This document shows positions 45,602 through 54,146 of a DNA stretch of 64,000 nt, one piece after another. Origin of the DNA: RHLJ01 sp965212165 (GTDB lineage Bacteria > Bacteroidota > Rhodothermia > Balneolales > Balneolaceae); assembly GCA_965212165.1 (NCBI GenBank), contig OZ243096.1, forward strand, positions 248,001 through 312,000, written 5' to 3'. The position numbers and the translations under genes were made by a program. Below the pieces are notes generated by a model. It worked only from the letters and a program-made list of their open reading frames with translations, was not told the DNA's origin and did no database searches. Within the stretch, counting starts at the first letter, position 1. The number at the start of each line of letters is the position of its first letter.

Positions 45602-47068
45602 ATGGCACAAAAGATTACAAAAAGAGAACAAGATTATTCACAGTGGTACCTCGATGTTGTAAAAGAGGCGAAACTGGCAGAACACTCTCCTGTTCGAGGT
45701 TGCATGGTTATTCGTCCAAATGGAATGGGACTTTGGGAAAATATGCAGAAAGGATTAGATCAAATGTTTAAAGATACTGGACATGAAAACGCCTATTTCC
45801 CCCTCTTCATCCCAAAATCATTTTTGAGTAAAGAAGCACAACATGTTGAAGGTTTTGCTAAAGAATGTGCTGTTGTCACTCATTCAAGACTTAAAAGTGT
45901 TGATGGTGGAGTTGAAGTTGATCCAGATTCGAAACTCGAAGAAGAGTTGATTGTTCGTCCGACTTCAGAAACTATTATCTGGGATACCTATAGAGGTTGG
46001 ATTCAATCTTATCGTGACTTACCAATTCTTGTTAACCAATGGGCCAATGTTGTTCGTTGGGAAATGAGAACACGTCTTTTCTTAAGAACAATGGAATTCT
46101 TGTGGCAAGAAGGTCATACCGCACATGCTACAAGAGAAGAAGCCGTAGCAGAGACTGAGCAAATGCTAGAAGTGTATAGAACATTCGCAGAAGAATTCAT
46201 GGCAATGCCAGTTATTACTGGACGAAAAACAGAAAGTGAACGATTCGCCGGCGCTGAAGATACCTATTGTATTGAAGCTCTCATGCAAGATGGCAAAGCA
46301 CTTCAAGCAGGTACATCTCATTTCTTAGGACAGAATTTTGCTAAAGCTTTTGATGTAAAATTCCAAGATAAAGATGGCGAACTCAAACACGTTTGGGCTA
46401 CAAGTTGGGGTGTTTCAACTAGGTTAATTGGTGGATTGATCATGACTCATTCTGATGATCAAGGAATGGTTATTCCTCCAAAATTAGCTCCTACACAAGT
46501 TGTAATTGTACCTATTTACCGTGATGATGAGCAACGTACTAAAGTAATTGAGTATGGGGATTCAATTTTTTCAGAACTGAAAACTTTAGGAATTCGGGTA
46601 AAGTTAGATGATAGAGATAACTATAAACCTGGGTTTAAATTTGCTGAACATGAAGCAACCGGTATTCCTTTAAGAATTGCCATTGGACCTAGAGATATTG
46701 AAAACGGGAATGTTGAACTTGCTCGTCGTGATACATTGAGTAAAAGCATTGAGTCGCGTGATGGAATTGGATCGATGGTTAAGGACTTACTTGATACCAT
46801 TCAAGTCGATCTTTTTGAAACAGCTAAAAAGCGACGTGAAGAGATGACGTTTGAAGTCGATTCTTATGAAGAGTTTAAAACCGTTCTTGAAGAAAAAGGT
46901 GGCTTCATTTACGCTCATTGGGATGGGACTTCTGAAACTGAAGAACTAATAAAAGAAGAGACAAAAGCTACAATCAGATGTATTCCTCTTACTAATGGTG
47001 AGCCTGGTAAATGTATGGTTACTGGTAAGCCTTCTTCGCAAAAAGTATTATTTGCTAAAGCTTATTAA
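45602..47068 (+). CDS. proS: Proline--tRNA ligase (short, archaeal/eukaryotic-like type)
   Basis: 488 residues; lacks the long editing insertion of the E. coli-type enzyme. Class II motifs: GCMVIRPNGMGLWENMQ, VNQWANVVRWEMRTRLFLRTMEFLWQE split by motif 2, and the GTSHFLGQNFAKAF and SWGVSTRLIGG segments near motif 3; the anticodon-binding domain follows and the protein ends in the usual short C-terminal zinc-like region (CIPLTNGEPGKCMVTGKPSSQKVLFAKAY-type, in part). ATG 45602. It is followed 9 bases later by the NAD(P)HX repair gene. Confidence 0.95.
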   Translation: MAQKITKREQDYSQWYLDVVKEAKLAEHSPVRGCMVIRPNGMGLWENMQKGLDQMFKDTGHENAYFPLFIPKSFLSKEAQHVEGFAKECAVVTHSRLKSVDGGVEVDPDSKLEEELIVRPTSETIIWDTYRGWIQSYRDLPILVNQWANVVRWEMRTRLFLRTMEFLWQEGHTAHATREEAVAETEQMLEVYRTFAEEFMAMPVITGRKTESERFAGAEDTYCIEALMQDGKALQAGTSHFLGQNFAKAFDVKFQDKDGELKHVWATSWGVSTRLIGGLIMTHSDDQGMVIPPKLAPTQVVIVPIYRDDEQRTKVIEYGDSIFSELKTLGIRVKLDDRDNYKPGFKFAEHEATGIPLRIAIGPRDIENGNVELARRDTLSKSIESRDGIGSMVKDLLDTIQVDLFETAKKRREEMTFEVDSYEEFKTVLEEKGGFIYAHWDGTSETEELIKEETKATIRCIPLTNGEPGKCMVTGKPSSQKVLFAKAY

Positions 47069-47077
47069 TCTATCATT

Positions 47078-48577
47078 ATGAACATCCCTCACTCATATCA
47101 ACTTTTCACTGCCAATGGTAGTCGTGAGTTGGATGAGCGTACAATTTCTGAATTTGGGATTGATGGGTTTACTTTGATGGAGATTGCTGGAACTCGGGCA
47201 ACTGATTTTATTCTTCAAAGAATTGAATCTGATAGTCATGGACTATTCGTCTGTGGTAAAGGCAATAATGCTGGAGATGCCTTAGTTGTTTCACGGCTTT
47301 TAAGTGACCATTCTATCAAATCTACTATTCTTTTTGTTTCAGGCACCGATAGTCTTTCATCCGATTGTTCAAAAAATCTAAGTCTACTTAAAGATCTAGA
47401 ACTGGATATTGATATAATTAGCTCAATAAAAGAATTCGATAGGTCCAGAACCTTTGATTTTATTATCGATGGAATGCTTGGCACTGGATTAAATTCAGAT
47501 GTTAGCCTTCCTTATTCAGATATTATTGAATGGGTGAATAAACAAGATTCGATGATATTCTCAATGGATATCCCATCTGGATTATCTGCTGATACTGGAG
47601 TAATTCATGGTCATGCTATTGATGCCGATTATACATTAGCTTTTGGCACATTGAAGCAAGGATTTTTTTTTAATAATGGTTATCAACAGTGTGGAGAAAT
47701 CATTTTTTGTGAACTACCTTTTCCTTCAAAATTCAAGGACTCATCTACTTTCTTAATTGATGAAGATTGGTTTGATGAAGTTAAATTAACATCATTTCAA
47801 AGAAAACATAAATACGATGGAGGAGTTCTATATATAATTGCAGGTTCCGAAGGACTCACTGGGGCTGCTATTCTTGCCGCAAGAAGCGCTTGGTCAACCG
47901 GTCTTGGAGGTGTTATACTCATCACCCCGAAAGGGTTACTCGAGATTTATGAGAAAAATCTAGTTCAGATTATCAAAAGACCAATCGGTAACCGAGAAGA
48001 TGCTTTTTTTAAAGTTGATCATCTGGAAGAAGTAAAGGCAATTTTACGAGAAAAAGATGGAAACTTACTTATTGGTCCTGGATTAGGTAGAAAACCAGAA
48101 ACAATTGAATTTATTAGACAGTTATTATCAGGTTTCGAAGGTAATGCAGTTATAGATGCAGACGCTCTTTTTGCTATATCTGATGATGAATTAATTTCCA
48201 AGCCCGAAAACGCAGAATGGATATTAACCCCACATCCTGGTGAGCTTAGAACCTTAACTAGTATAAATGAGATTGCTGATACAGATAGACTTGAGCTCTC
48301 AAACGACTTAGCTTCAAAATTAAAGTGCCTTATTGTTTCAAAGGGCTTGCCCTCCTTCGTGGCAAATTCGAATCAGTGTTTTATTACAGGATATAACACA
48401 AGAATATTCTCAAGAGCTGGTTTTGGTGATATACTAGCAGGTAAAATTGCTGGGTTTTGGTTATCAGAAAATAATCCGGAACTCGCAGCAATATCTGCAC
48501 TTTTAGATGGGAAACAGAAAGCAGACAATCATATATTGGCGTCCGAAAATATATTAGAACCCTTGGATCTTATTTAA
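47078..48577 (+). CDS. nnr: Bifunctional NAD(P)HX epimerase/dehydratase
   Basis: 499 residues. Residues 1-215 are the YjeF-N epimerase (GFTLMEIAGTRA, CGKGNNAGDALVVSRLL, DGMLGTGL, MDIPSGLSADTG); residues 225-499 are the ADP-dependent dehydratase (YDGGVLYIIAGSEGLTGAAILAARSA, LLIGPGLG, VIDADALF, LTPHPGELRTL, RAGFGDILAG). Together they repair hydrated NAD(P)H. The two-domain fusion is the common bacterial form. Downstream of proS by 9 bases; 53 bases separate it from the VanZ-like gene. Confidence 0.95.
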   Translation: MNIPHSYQLFTANGSRELDERTISEFGIDGFTLMEIAGTRATDFILQRIESDSHGLFVCGKGNNAGDALVVSRLLSDHSIKSTILFVSGTDSLSSDCSKNLSLLKDLELDIDIISSIKEFDRSRTFDFIIDGMLGTGLNSDVSLPYSDIIEWVNKQDSMIFSMDIPSGLSADTGVIHGHAIDADYTLAFGTLKQGFFFNNGYQQCGEIIFCELPFPSKFKDSSTFLIDEDWFDEVKLTSFQRKHKYDGGVLYIIAGSEGLTGAAILAARSAWSTGLGGVILITPKGLLEIYEKNLVQIIKRPIGNREDAFFKVDHLEEVKAILREKDGNLLIGPGLGRKPETIEFIRQLLSGFEGNAVIDADALFAISDDELISKPENAEWILTPHPGELRTLTSINEIADTDRLELSNDLASKLKCLIVSKGLPSFVANSNQCFITGYNTRIFSRAGFGDILAGKIAGFWLSENNPELAAISALLDGKQKADNHILASENILEPLDLI

Positions 48578-48630
48578 TTCCTTAAATCATCAAGTCGCTA
48601 CTTTTTAAATACAGAAAACTATCACTAGTA

Positions 48631-48984
48631 TTGTTTGTGCTAGTTACCATTATAATTTTGGTTGGGACATTATTTCCTTCAAAAAACCTATCCAAAATCA
48701 ATATTTGGGATTATGACAAGATTGGACATTTCTTAATGTTTACCGCTTGGACTTTTCTTTTTGGTGTTGTTAGAGCTGTTATGAAAAGGAGAAAGCCGAG
48801 TCTTTTAATGGTCTTTTCATTAGGTCTTTTCTATGGTCTTATGATTGAAATCCTTCAATTTATTCTGCCTACAAATCGCAGCCCAGAACTTTATGACTTT
48901 ATAGCTGATGCTTTAGGCTCGGGATTCGCCGTTCTATTACTAATTCCTTTATTTAAAAAAATGTTTGACAAGGAAGAAGTTTAA
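48631..48984 (+). CDS. VanZ-like small membrane protein
   Basis: At least 117 residues with four hydrophobic segments. GTLFPSKNLSKINIWDYDKIGHFLMF and EILQFILPTNRSPELYDFIADALGSGFAVLL match the VanZ-like family; function mostly unknown (teicoplanin resistance in one enterococcal member). The start shown is TTG 48631. The frame stays open back to 48586 and reads a plausible N-terminus (KSLLFKYRKLSLVLFVLV) without any ATG, GTG or TTG in that part, so the true start may be further upstream with a rare start codon. Confidence 0.75.
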   Translation: MFVLVTIIILVGTLFPSKNLSKINIWDYDKIGHFLMFTAWTFLFGVVRAVMKRRKPSLLMVFSLGLFYGLMIEILQFILPTNRSPELYDFIADALGSGFAVLLLIPLFKKMFDKEEV

Positions 48985-49352
48985 CCGAATATCAAATACA
49001 ATAATCCTACGTAATCTCAAGAAACCCAAAATATGGGTAGTTTGCTTATATCATATTTGACCTATAAAACGCTGAATTTAAAATTTTGAAGGTAATCGAA
49101 TTCTGTAATGACAAAAAAAATACCATCTGTAGCTAGGCTAAGTAACCTAACCCCATGTATTTAAAATGGTCGTTTTTCCTATTATAGAATTGATTCGTAA
49201 GGTAATCCTCAAACTTCAAAATTAAGTCCACAAACGATTTCTATATTAATTACGTTATAGATGTGTATTAAATAAATAAAACACTTGCGGGCTTTCTAAA
49301 AAATCCCGTTCTTTTTTAGTCCATAAAAAAACTATTTGAAACAGGAAAGGTT
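48985..49352. other. 368-base gap upstream of tonB
   Basis: AT-rich, no convincing gene. An 18-codon frame at 49108-49164 has no ribosome-binding site. AAGGTAATC occurs twice (about 49090 and 49199). A small CGGG/CCCG stem with T-rich tail lies near 49287-49320. Presumably it holds the tonB promoter, but I find no clear TAnnTTTG element. Confidence 0.4.
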
Positions 49353-50009
49353 ATGATTAACGAAAGAAAAAAGGCAGGAGTAGATTTAAGAAGATCTTAT
49401 AACGTATTTCTTCAATTTGGTCTTATTGTCGCCCTACTATTTATCATCGGCTTAGTTAAAATAAACTTGTACAGTGCTCCTCCAGAAGCAATTGCAATTG
49501 AAGAGCAAGAAGAAGTAGTTATGGAGGAAGTAATTCAGACTAAGCAAATTGAAACTCCTCCACCACCACCTCGTCCACCTGTACCTGTTGAAGTACCTAA
49601 TGATGAGATTATTGAAGATGAAATTTTAGATTTGGATGCTGAGCTTGATCTTGATGGACCTCTTGATCTTCCACCACCACCACCACCATCTGAAGAAGAA
49701 GAAGAAGATTTCTTTGTTGTTGTAGAAACAATGCCTCAACTTCAAGGTGGTCTTGCTGATCTTCAAAGAAAAGTTAGATACCCAGAAATGGCTCGTAGAG
49801 CTGGTATTGAAGGTCGAGTTACAGTTCAGTTTATTGTAAATGAACAAGGTCGTGTTGAAAACCCACGTGTTATTCGCGGTATTGGCGGTGGTTGTGATGA
49901 GGCTGCTCTTGAAGCTGTTAAGCAAGCTAAATTTTCACCAGGTATGCAACGCGGACGACCAGTACGTGTTCAATACAGTTTACCAATCGTATTCAGGTTG
50001 CAGAACTAA
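49353..50009 (+). CDS. Energy transducer TonB (short)
   Basis: 218 residues. One N-terminal membrane anchor (about 20-38: FGLIVALLFIIGLVKI), a periplasmic linker rich in Pro and Glu with two polyproline runs (about 70-80 and 107-114), and the TonB C-terminal domain (YPEMARRAGIEGRVTVQFIV, ARFSP-like KQAKFSPGM, PIVFRLQN). It transmits proton-motive force to outer-membrane TonB-dependent receptors; ExbB/ExbD are not adjacent. A Shine-Dalgarno-like AGGAAAGG precedes ATG 49353. A bidirectional terminator follows. Confidence 0.93.
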   Translation: MINERKKAGVDLRRSYNVFLQFGLIVALLFIIGLVKINLYSAPPEAIAIEEQEEVVMEEVIQTKQIETPPPPPRPPVPVEVPNDEIIEDEILDLDAELDLDGPLDLPPPPPPSEEEEEDFFVVVETMPQLQGGLADLQRKVRYPEMARRAGIEGRVTVQFIVNEQGRVENPRVIRGIGGGCDEAALEAVKQAKFSPGMQRGRPVRVQYSLPIVFRLQN

Positions 50010-50031
50010 CAGAGTTCTAAACTTAGATTTT

Positions 50032-50067
50032 AAAAAGGCGTGATTAATTTTAATCTCGCCTTTTTTT
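50032..50067. terminator. Bidirectional terminator between tonB and the NUDIX gene
   Basis: AAAAAGGCG-T-GATTA pairs with TAATC-T-CGCCTTTTT around a 4-base loop, and ends in T7 on the plus strand. The A-run on the other side gives T on the minus strand, so it serves both convergent genes. Confidence 0.88.
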
Positions 50068-50078
50068 ATATCTCTATC

Positions 50079-50549
50079 CTAAAGTTGGTCTTTAAAGCTT
50101 TTTAAAACCAACCTTAAGTTTTCAAAACCTACCAAACTTTGAGCTTTACTAAGTTCAAACCAATCTATTTTTTCAATTCCTTCACTTTTCTGAGGAATTA
50201 AATCCTGAGCTCGAGGATATATCATGGAGTACCAATAAGTAGTTTTACCATAATATTTCTTTTTTTCTTGGTACTCATGATAGGTAGTACAAAGTTCTGA
50301 AATTAGAATCGGGATTTCAGAGCCTGTCTCCTCAGCAACCTCACGAACAGCACACATCGGTATTGACTCTCTTTTTTCGAGTTTTCCTTTTGGTAAATCC
50401 CAAAATCCATTTCTAAATATGAGAAGAACTTTTGGCTCTTTATTACTGTCATCTTTTTTAAAAATGACTCCCCCAGCAGCAATAATTGGCTTAATCTTTT
50501 TTTTATTTTTCTTGCTCAGGGCTTTCACCTTTTTTTGACTCATCAGCAT
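50079..50549 (-). CDS. NUDIX hydrolase
   Basis: 156 residues. The complete NUDIX box GX5EX7REVAEETG is present (Gly in GKLEKRES, then REVAEETGSE), with WDLPKGK before it. It hydrolyses a nucleoside-diphosphate-linked substrate; a lysine-rich N-terminus (residues 4-20) precedes. The substrate (for example Ap4A or ADP-ribose) is not evident. ATG 50549 (or ATG 50543) lies inside the 3' end of the DUF1844 gene, overlapping it by 47 bases, so the two are transcribed together. Confidence 0.9.
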   Translation of the reverse strand: MLMSQKKVKALSKKNKKKIKPIIAAGGVIFKKDDSNKEPKVLLIFRNGFWDLPKGKLEKRESIPMCAVREVAEETGSEIPILISELCTTYHEYQEKKKYYGKTTYWYSMIYPRAQDLIPQKSEGIEKIDWFELSKAQSLVGFENLRLVLKSFKDQL

Positions 50550-50805
50550 AGTTGAGTCTTAAATTAGTAAGTGTTTGATCCAAATACCCTTTTAATTCTT
50601 TGGGTAAATTGCCTTCTGTATACTTTTCAAGGGCATTTAACGTATCAATAGCATATTTAGCTGAAGATAAATCCCTTTCTATCTTATCGGTTCCAGGGTT
50701 TTTTATTTTACCTAATCCCATCATTCCAATTTGTTGATGCTGCTGTATAAGCATCATAAATAAAAGCTGATCTTGTTGGTCTGCGTTTAAATTTTCTGTA
50801 TTCAT
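50503..50805 (-). CDS. DUF1844-family protein
   Basis: 100 residues, soluble and helical. QHQQIGMMGLGKIKNP, DKIERDLSSAKYAIDTL and LRLNYADE are the DUF1844 hallmarks; function unknown. I use ATG 50805; a TTG lies two codons earlier. The acidic/lysine-rich tail overlaps the start of the NUDIX gene. Conserved next to different housekeeping genes in many phyla. Confidence 0.88.
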   Translation of the reverse strand: MNTENLNADQQDQLLFMMLIQQHQQIGMMGLGKIKNPGTDKIERDLSSAKYAIDTLNALEKYTEGNLPKELKGYLDQTLTNLRLNYADESKKGESPEQEK

Positions 50806-50918
50806 AATCAATATTAGCTTTTGGTTATTTAGATAATAAATTTACGGGGTTTTAAACTTAATAAAGTTCTTTTTTCTTTACCTTTTCAATCTAAAAAAAA
50901 CTTAAGACTAGCAAAAGT

Positions 50919-52127
50919 ATGGCCATCATAAAGCCTTTTAAAGCATGGAGACCAAAAGCTGAGTTTGTCAAAGCAGTCTCTTCCGTACCCTACGATGTAG
51001 TTAACACTGAAGAAGCCATTAATTTAGCAGAAGGAAATCAATATAGTTTCCTTCATGTTATTCGACCAGAAATAGATCTCCCTTCCGATATCGATATTCA
51101 TGATGATAGGGTTTATGAGTTAGGTAAAATCAATCTTGATCGACTATTAAACTCTGATACATTTATTCAAGAAGATTCGGAGGCATTATATATCTATAGA
51201 ATTACTTGGAAAGAATTATCGCAAACTGGCGTTTTTGGATGTGTAAGTGTAAAAGATTACGATCATGAAGTAATTCTTAAGCATGAGCTTACTCGACCAG
51301 ATAAAGAGGATGACCGTACTAAACATATACTCACTCAGAAAGCTCATGCTGAGCCAGTAATGCTTACTTTTCAAAATGATTCTGTTATCAACTCTTTGAT
51401 TTCGGAGTCAACAAAAGCTGATCCTATCTTTGATTTCACAACAGATGAAGGAATTCAACATACCGTTTGGAAGGCCAGTAATTATGAGGCACTAGTCCTA
51501 GCATTTTCAGATATACCAACCCTTTATATCGCAGATGGGCATCATCGATGCGCAAGCGCCTCGAGGGTGGCTCATGAAATAGCTTCTGAAAATCCATTAC
51601 ATACTGGAAAAGAACACTATAATTTTTTCCCCGCAGTTTTATTTCCACAAGAAGAGATGAATATTCTAGCTTATAACAGAGTCATATATTCCCTTCCAAA
51701 TGATTTCTTGCAAAAGCTAGAAGCGCGATTCGATATAACTGAAAATGTTAGTCCATCTCCCACAAATAAAGGATCGATTTCACTTTATATGAATAAAAAG
51801 TGGTATGGCATAGCTCTCCCTGAATCTAAGAGGATGGATTCAGCCTCACAACTTGATATTGCTCGTTTGCAAGAATTTATCCTAGAACCACTCTTAAATA
51901 TTAGCAATCAGAGAACAGATCCAAACATTCACTTTGTTGGTGGAATACGAGGCTCCAAAGAATTGGAAAAACTTGTAGATTCTGGTGAAGTAGAATTAGG
52001 CATTAGTATGTACCCAACAAGTATTGAAGAATTGATAACTGTTTCTGATGACAAACTATTAATGCCTCCTAAAACTACCTGGTTTGAGCCTAAACTTAGA
52101 TCTGGTATTCTAATTCATACTTTTTAA
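50919..52127 (+). CDS. DUF1015-family protein, possible serine-metabolism enzyme
   Basis: 402 residues. The opening IIKPFKAWRP, VPYDVVNTEEA, the DRTKHILTQKAHAEP segment and ADGHHRCASASR identify DUF1015. The GHHR-type motif resembles the ParB/Srx superfamily, which includes ADP/ATP-dependent free-serine kinases, and the gene is 25 bases upstream of serC in the same direction. A role in serine synthesis (for example serine kinase) is therefore reasonable, but it is inference. No signal peptide. A TAnnTTT-like element (TACCTTTT) lies about 40 bases upstream of ATG 50919. Confidence 0.85.
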   Translation: MAIIKPFKAWRPKAEFVKAVSSVPYDVVNTEEAINLAEGNQYSFLHVIRPEIDLPSDIDIHDDRVYELGKINLDRLLNSDTFIQEDSEALYIYRITWKELSQTGVFGCVSVKDYDHEVILKHELTRPDKEDDRTKHILTQKAHAEPVMLTFQNDSVINSLISESTKADPIFDFTTDEGIQHTVWKASNYEALVLAFSDIPTLYIADGHHRCASASRVAHEIASENPLHTGKEHYNFFPAVLFPQEEMNILAYNRVIYSLPNDFLQKLEARFDITENVSPSPTNKGSISLYMNKKWYGIALPESKRMDSASQLDIARLQEFILEPLLNISNQRTDPNIHFVGGIRGSKELEKLVDSGEVELGISMYPTSIEELITVSDDKLLMPPKTTWFEPKLRSGILIHTF

Positions 52128-52152
52128 TCACCACTCTCACTTTAATAATAAA

Positions 52153-53235
52153 ATGAAACGAGTACATAATTTTAGCGCAGGACCTGCAATTTTACCGTTA
52201 GAGGTATTGCAAAAAGCACAAGCCGAATTAATTGATTATCAAGGTACTGGAACTTCGATAATGGAAAAAAGCCATCGAGGTCCAGAGTATACCAAGGTTG
52301 ATGCTGAAGCAAGAGAACGTTTAAGCAGAATTCTTGGGCTTGGAGACGATTTTGAAATCATGTTTCTACAAGGTGGGGCAAGTACCCAATTCTTTTCGGT
52401 TCCATTTAATTTTTTAAAAACTGGCGAAACAGCTGATTATATCAATACCGGAACTTGGTCGAAGAAAGCAATAAAAGAAGCTCAAGCGTTTGGGACGATA
52501 AATGAAGCCTTTAGTAGTGCTAATTCGAACTTTAGTCGTGTACCCACTTCTGCTGAATTGAATCTTAGTCCAAATGCTAAATATGTTCACATTACTTCTA
52601 ATAACACGATTTTTGGAACTCAATTCCCATCAGAACCAGAAACGAATGGTATTCCATTAGTTTGTGATGCTTCGTCAGATTTCCTTTCACGCCCAATTGA
52701 TGTAAGTAAATATGGAATGATTTACTCAGGCGCCCAGAAAAACCTAGGACCCGCTGGTGTAACTGTATTAATCATAAGAAAAGATTTTTTAGCATCAGCT
52801 ATTAAGACCAATATTCCTACTATGGTTAATTATAAAACTCATGCAGATGGAGCAATGTTTAATACACCTCCTACTTTTGCAGTTTATATGGTTAATCTAG
52901 TTCTAGAATGGATTGAAGAAAATGGTGGACTTAATTATTTCAAATCCTTGAGTGAAGAAAAAGCTGGTTTATTGTATAACGAAATTGATTCAGATGATTT
53001 TTATCGAGGCACTGTAGATGTAGCTTCCCGATCTAATATGAATGTTTGCTTCCGTTTAAGCTCTGAAGAGCTCGAAGCAGAATTCTTGAGTAAAGCTTCT
53101 AGTAAGGATTTAGTGGGGCTTAAAGGGCACCGTAGCGTTGGTGGAGTTAGAGCTAGTATTTACAATGCTTGTCCAAAAGAAAGCGTGCAAGCTTTAGCTG
53201 ATTTTATGAAAGAGTTCAGGATCAAGAAAGGATAA
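52153..53235 (+). CDS. serC: Phosphoserine aminotransferase
   Basis: 360 residues. PLP enzyme making 3-phosphoserine from 3-phosphohydroxypyruvate (serine synthesis; also used in pyridoxine synthesis). FSAGPAILPLEVL at the N-terminus, GGASTQFF (phosphate loop), DASSDFLSRPID (cofactor Asp) and YSGAQKNLGPAGVT (Schiff-base Lys) are intact; GLKGHRSVGGVRASIYNA closes the family signature. It follows the DUF1015 gene by 25 bases and converges on the rhomboid gene, with a strong hairpin between. Confidence 0.96.
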   Translation: MKRVHNFSAGPAILPLEVLQKAQAELIDYQGTGTSIMEKSHRGPEYTKVDAEARERLSRILGLGDDFEIMFLQGGASTQFFSVPFNFLKTGETADYINTGTWSKKAIKEAQAFGTINEAFSSANSNFSRVPTSAELNLSPNAKYVHITSNNTIFGTQFPSEPETNGIPLVCDASSDFLSRPIDVSKYGMIYSGAQKNLGPAGVTVLIIRKDFLASAIKTNIPTMVNYKTHADGAMFNTPPTFAVYMVNLVLEWIEENGGLNYFKSLSEEKAGLLYNEIDSDDFYRGTVDVASRSNMNVCFRLSSEELEAEFLSKASSKDLVGLKGHRSVGGVRASIYNACPKESVQALADFMKEFRIKKG

Positions 53236-53240
53236 TATTT

Positions 53241-53289
53241 TGTAAGGGCTTGTAAGGATATTCATGAATTACCATTAAAAGCCCTTACA
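53241..53289. terminator. Long hairpin between convergent serC and rhomboid genes
   Basis: TGTAAGGGCTT and AAGCCCTTACA form a perfect 11 bp stem with a 27-base loop. Neither strand has a clear T-run, so termination is likely but not classical. Confidence 0.5.
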
Positions 53290-53303
53290 TCTCTTTGCTT
53301 TTA

Positions 53304-53894
53304 CTAAAAAGCACCAATCATTGTTAAGAAATGATCAATGGTATTTGGTACAAATACGATCATATAAATTAGACCCCATGCGGCGCCGGCAATATGTGCT
53401 TCATGATTTATTTTCCCTTCTTTCTTGCTAGCATATATACTGTATCCAATAAATAGGAATCCAAAAATAACTGCAGGAATGCCAATCGGGATAAACATCA
53501 GATACAGTTTTTCAAATGGGTAAATAATGATAAATGCGAAAAGTACACTTTCTACAGCACCAGAAGCTCCTATAGTTGCGTAGTCAGGATTATTCTTATG
53601 CTTTATTAGTGATGGAATTGATGATGCAAGTAGACCTGAGAAATAAAGAAGAATAAAATGTCCCTGCCCTATTGTTGATTCCATTATTGGCCCAAAGAAG
53701 AACAGCGTGATCATATTAAATAACAAGTGTGTGATTCCACCATGTAAAAACCCGGAAGTAATGAGCTCATACCAGGTATTATTTCGAACGGTCCGATAAG
53801 GCATAAATAATCCGATTTCCATTATCCTAGGATTATAATTCATCGCCATATAGACAATAGCATTGATCGCGATAAGTGTTAAAGTAATAGACAT
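53304..53894 (-). CDS. Rhomboid-family intramembrane serine protease
   Basis: 196 residues, about six membrane helices. The L1-loop/TM2 region is LHGGITHLLFNMITLFFFG, the nucleophile motif is IGASGAVE (catalytic Ser), and the catalytic His is in HEAHIAGAAWG in the last helix; so the Ser-His dyad is complete. It cleaves membrane-anchored substrates; none is evident nearby. ATG 53894. It is preceded on the same strand by the terminator and remnant at 53926-54072, so it has its own promoter in the 30-40 bases between. Confidence 0.92.
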   Translation of the reverse strand: MSITLTLIAINAIVYMAMNYNPRIMEIGLFMPYRTVRNNTWYELITSGFLHGGITHLLFNMITLFFFGPIMESTIGQGHFILLYFSGLLASSIPSLIKHKNNPDYATIGASGAVESVLFAFIIIYPFEKLYLMFIPIGIPAVIFGFLFIGYSIYASKKEGKINHEAHIAGAAWGLIYMIVFVPNTIDHFLTMIGAF

Positions 53895-53925
53895 CTAATT
53901 TGTATATACCTGATTTGACTTCAAA

Positions 53926-53960
53926 TAAAAAACCCCACTTAACTTAATAAGCGGGGTTTC
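53926..53960 (-). terminator. Rho-independent terminator after the S74-like remnant
   Basis: On the minus strand AAACCCC-G-CTT ... AAG-T-GGGGTTT with a run of T after it. It lies 20 bases beyond the stop codon of the coiled-coil remnant, as if it once ended the full gene. Confidence 0.8.
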
Positions 53961-53979
53961 GAATATATGGGTTTTAATT

Positions 53980-54072
53980 CTATTTCTTCTCAGATTTAAG
54001 TCGCTCAATTTCTTTAGTTAGCTTCTCAATTTCATTTTGTTGCTCTTGAACTGCTTTAATTAAGTAGATCTT
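53980..54072 (-). pseudogene. Coiled-coil C-terminal remnant, probably of an S74/tail-fibre-type protein
   Basis: The minus strand reads 30 codons, KIYLIKAVQEQQNEIEKL and onward to a stop, with a regular heptad pattern of leucine and isoleucine and an EKK end. This is the usual C-terminus of Bacteroidota proteins with a peptidase S74 (endosialidase chaperone) domain, in which a conserved LIKAVQEQQ helix follows the chaperone. A TGA precedes it and there is no start codon or upstream domain, so it is the tail of a gene whose 5' part has been lost. The terminator after it is intact. A real mini-gene is very unlikely. Confidence 0.6.
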
Positions 54073-54146
54073 TCATGTTATAAATATGAATTAATAGTTG
54101 ATTTAAGCTATATTTAGCTCGACTAACGGCTCTAGGTTTTAAATAA

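Noticed and set aside
49108..49164. 18-codon reading frame in the gap before tonB
   Set aside because: No ribosome-binding site, no recognisable sequence, and such frames are expected by chance in AT-rich DNA.
49626..49925. Open frame on the minus strand across tonB, rich in Trp and Phe
   Set aside because: It is the antisense image of the proline-rich linker of TonB; the plus-strand protein is clearly real.
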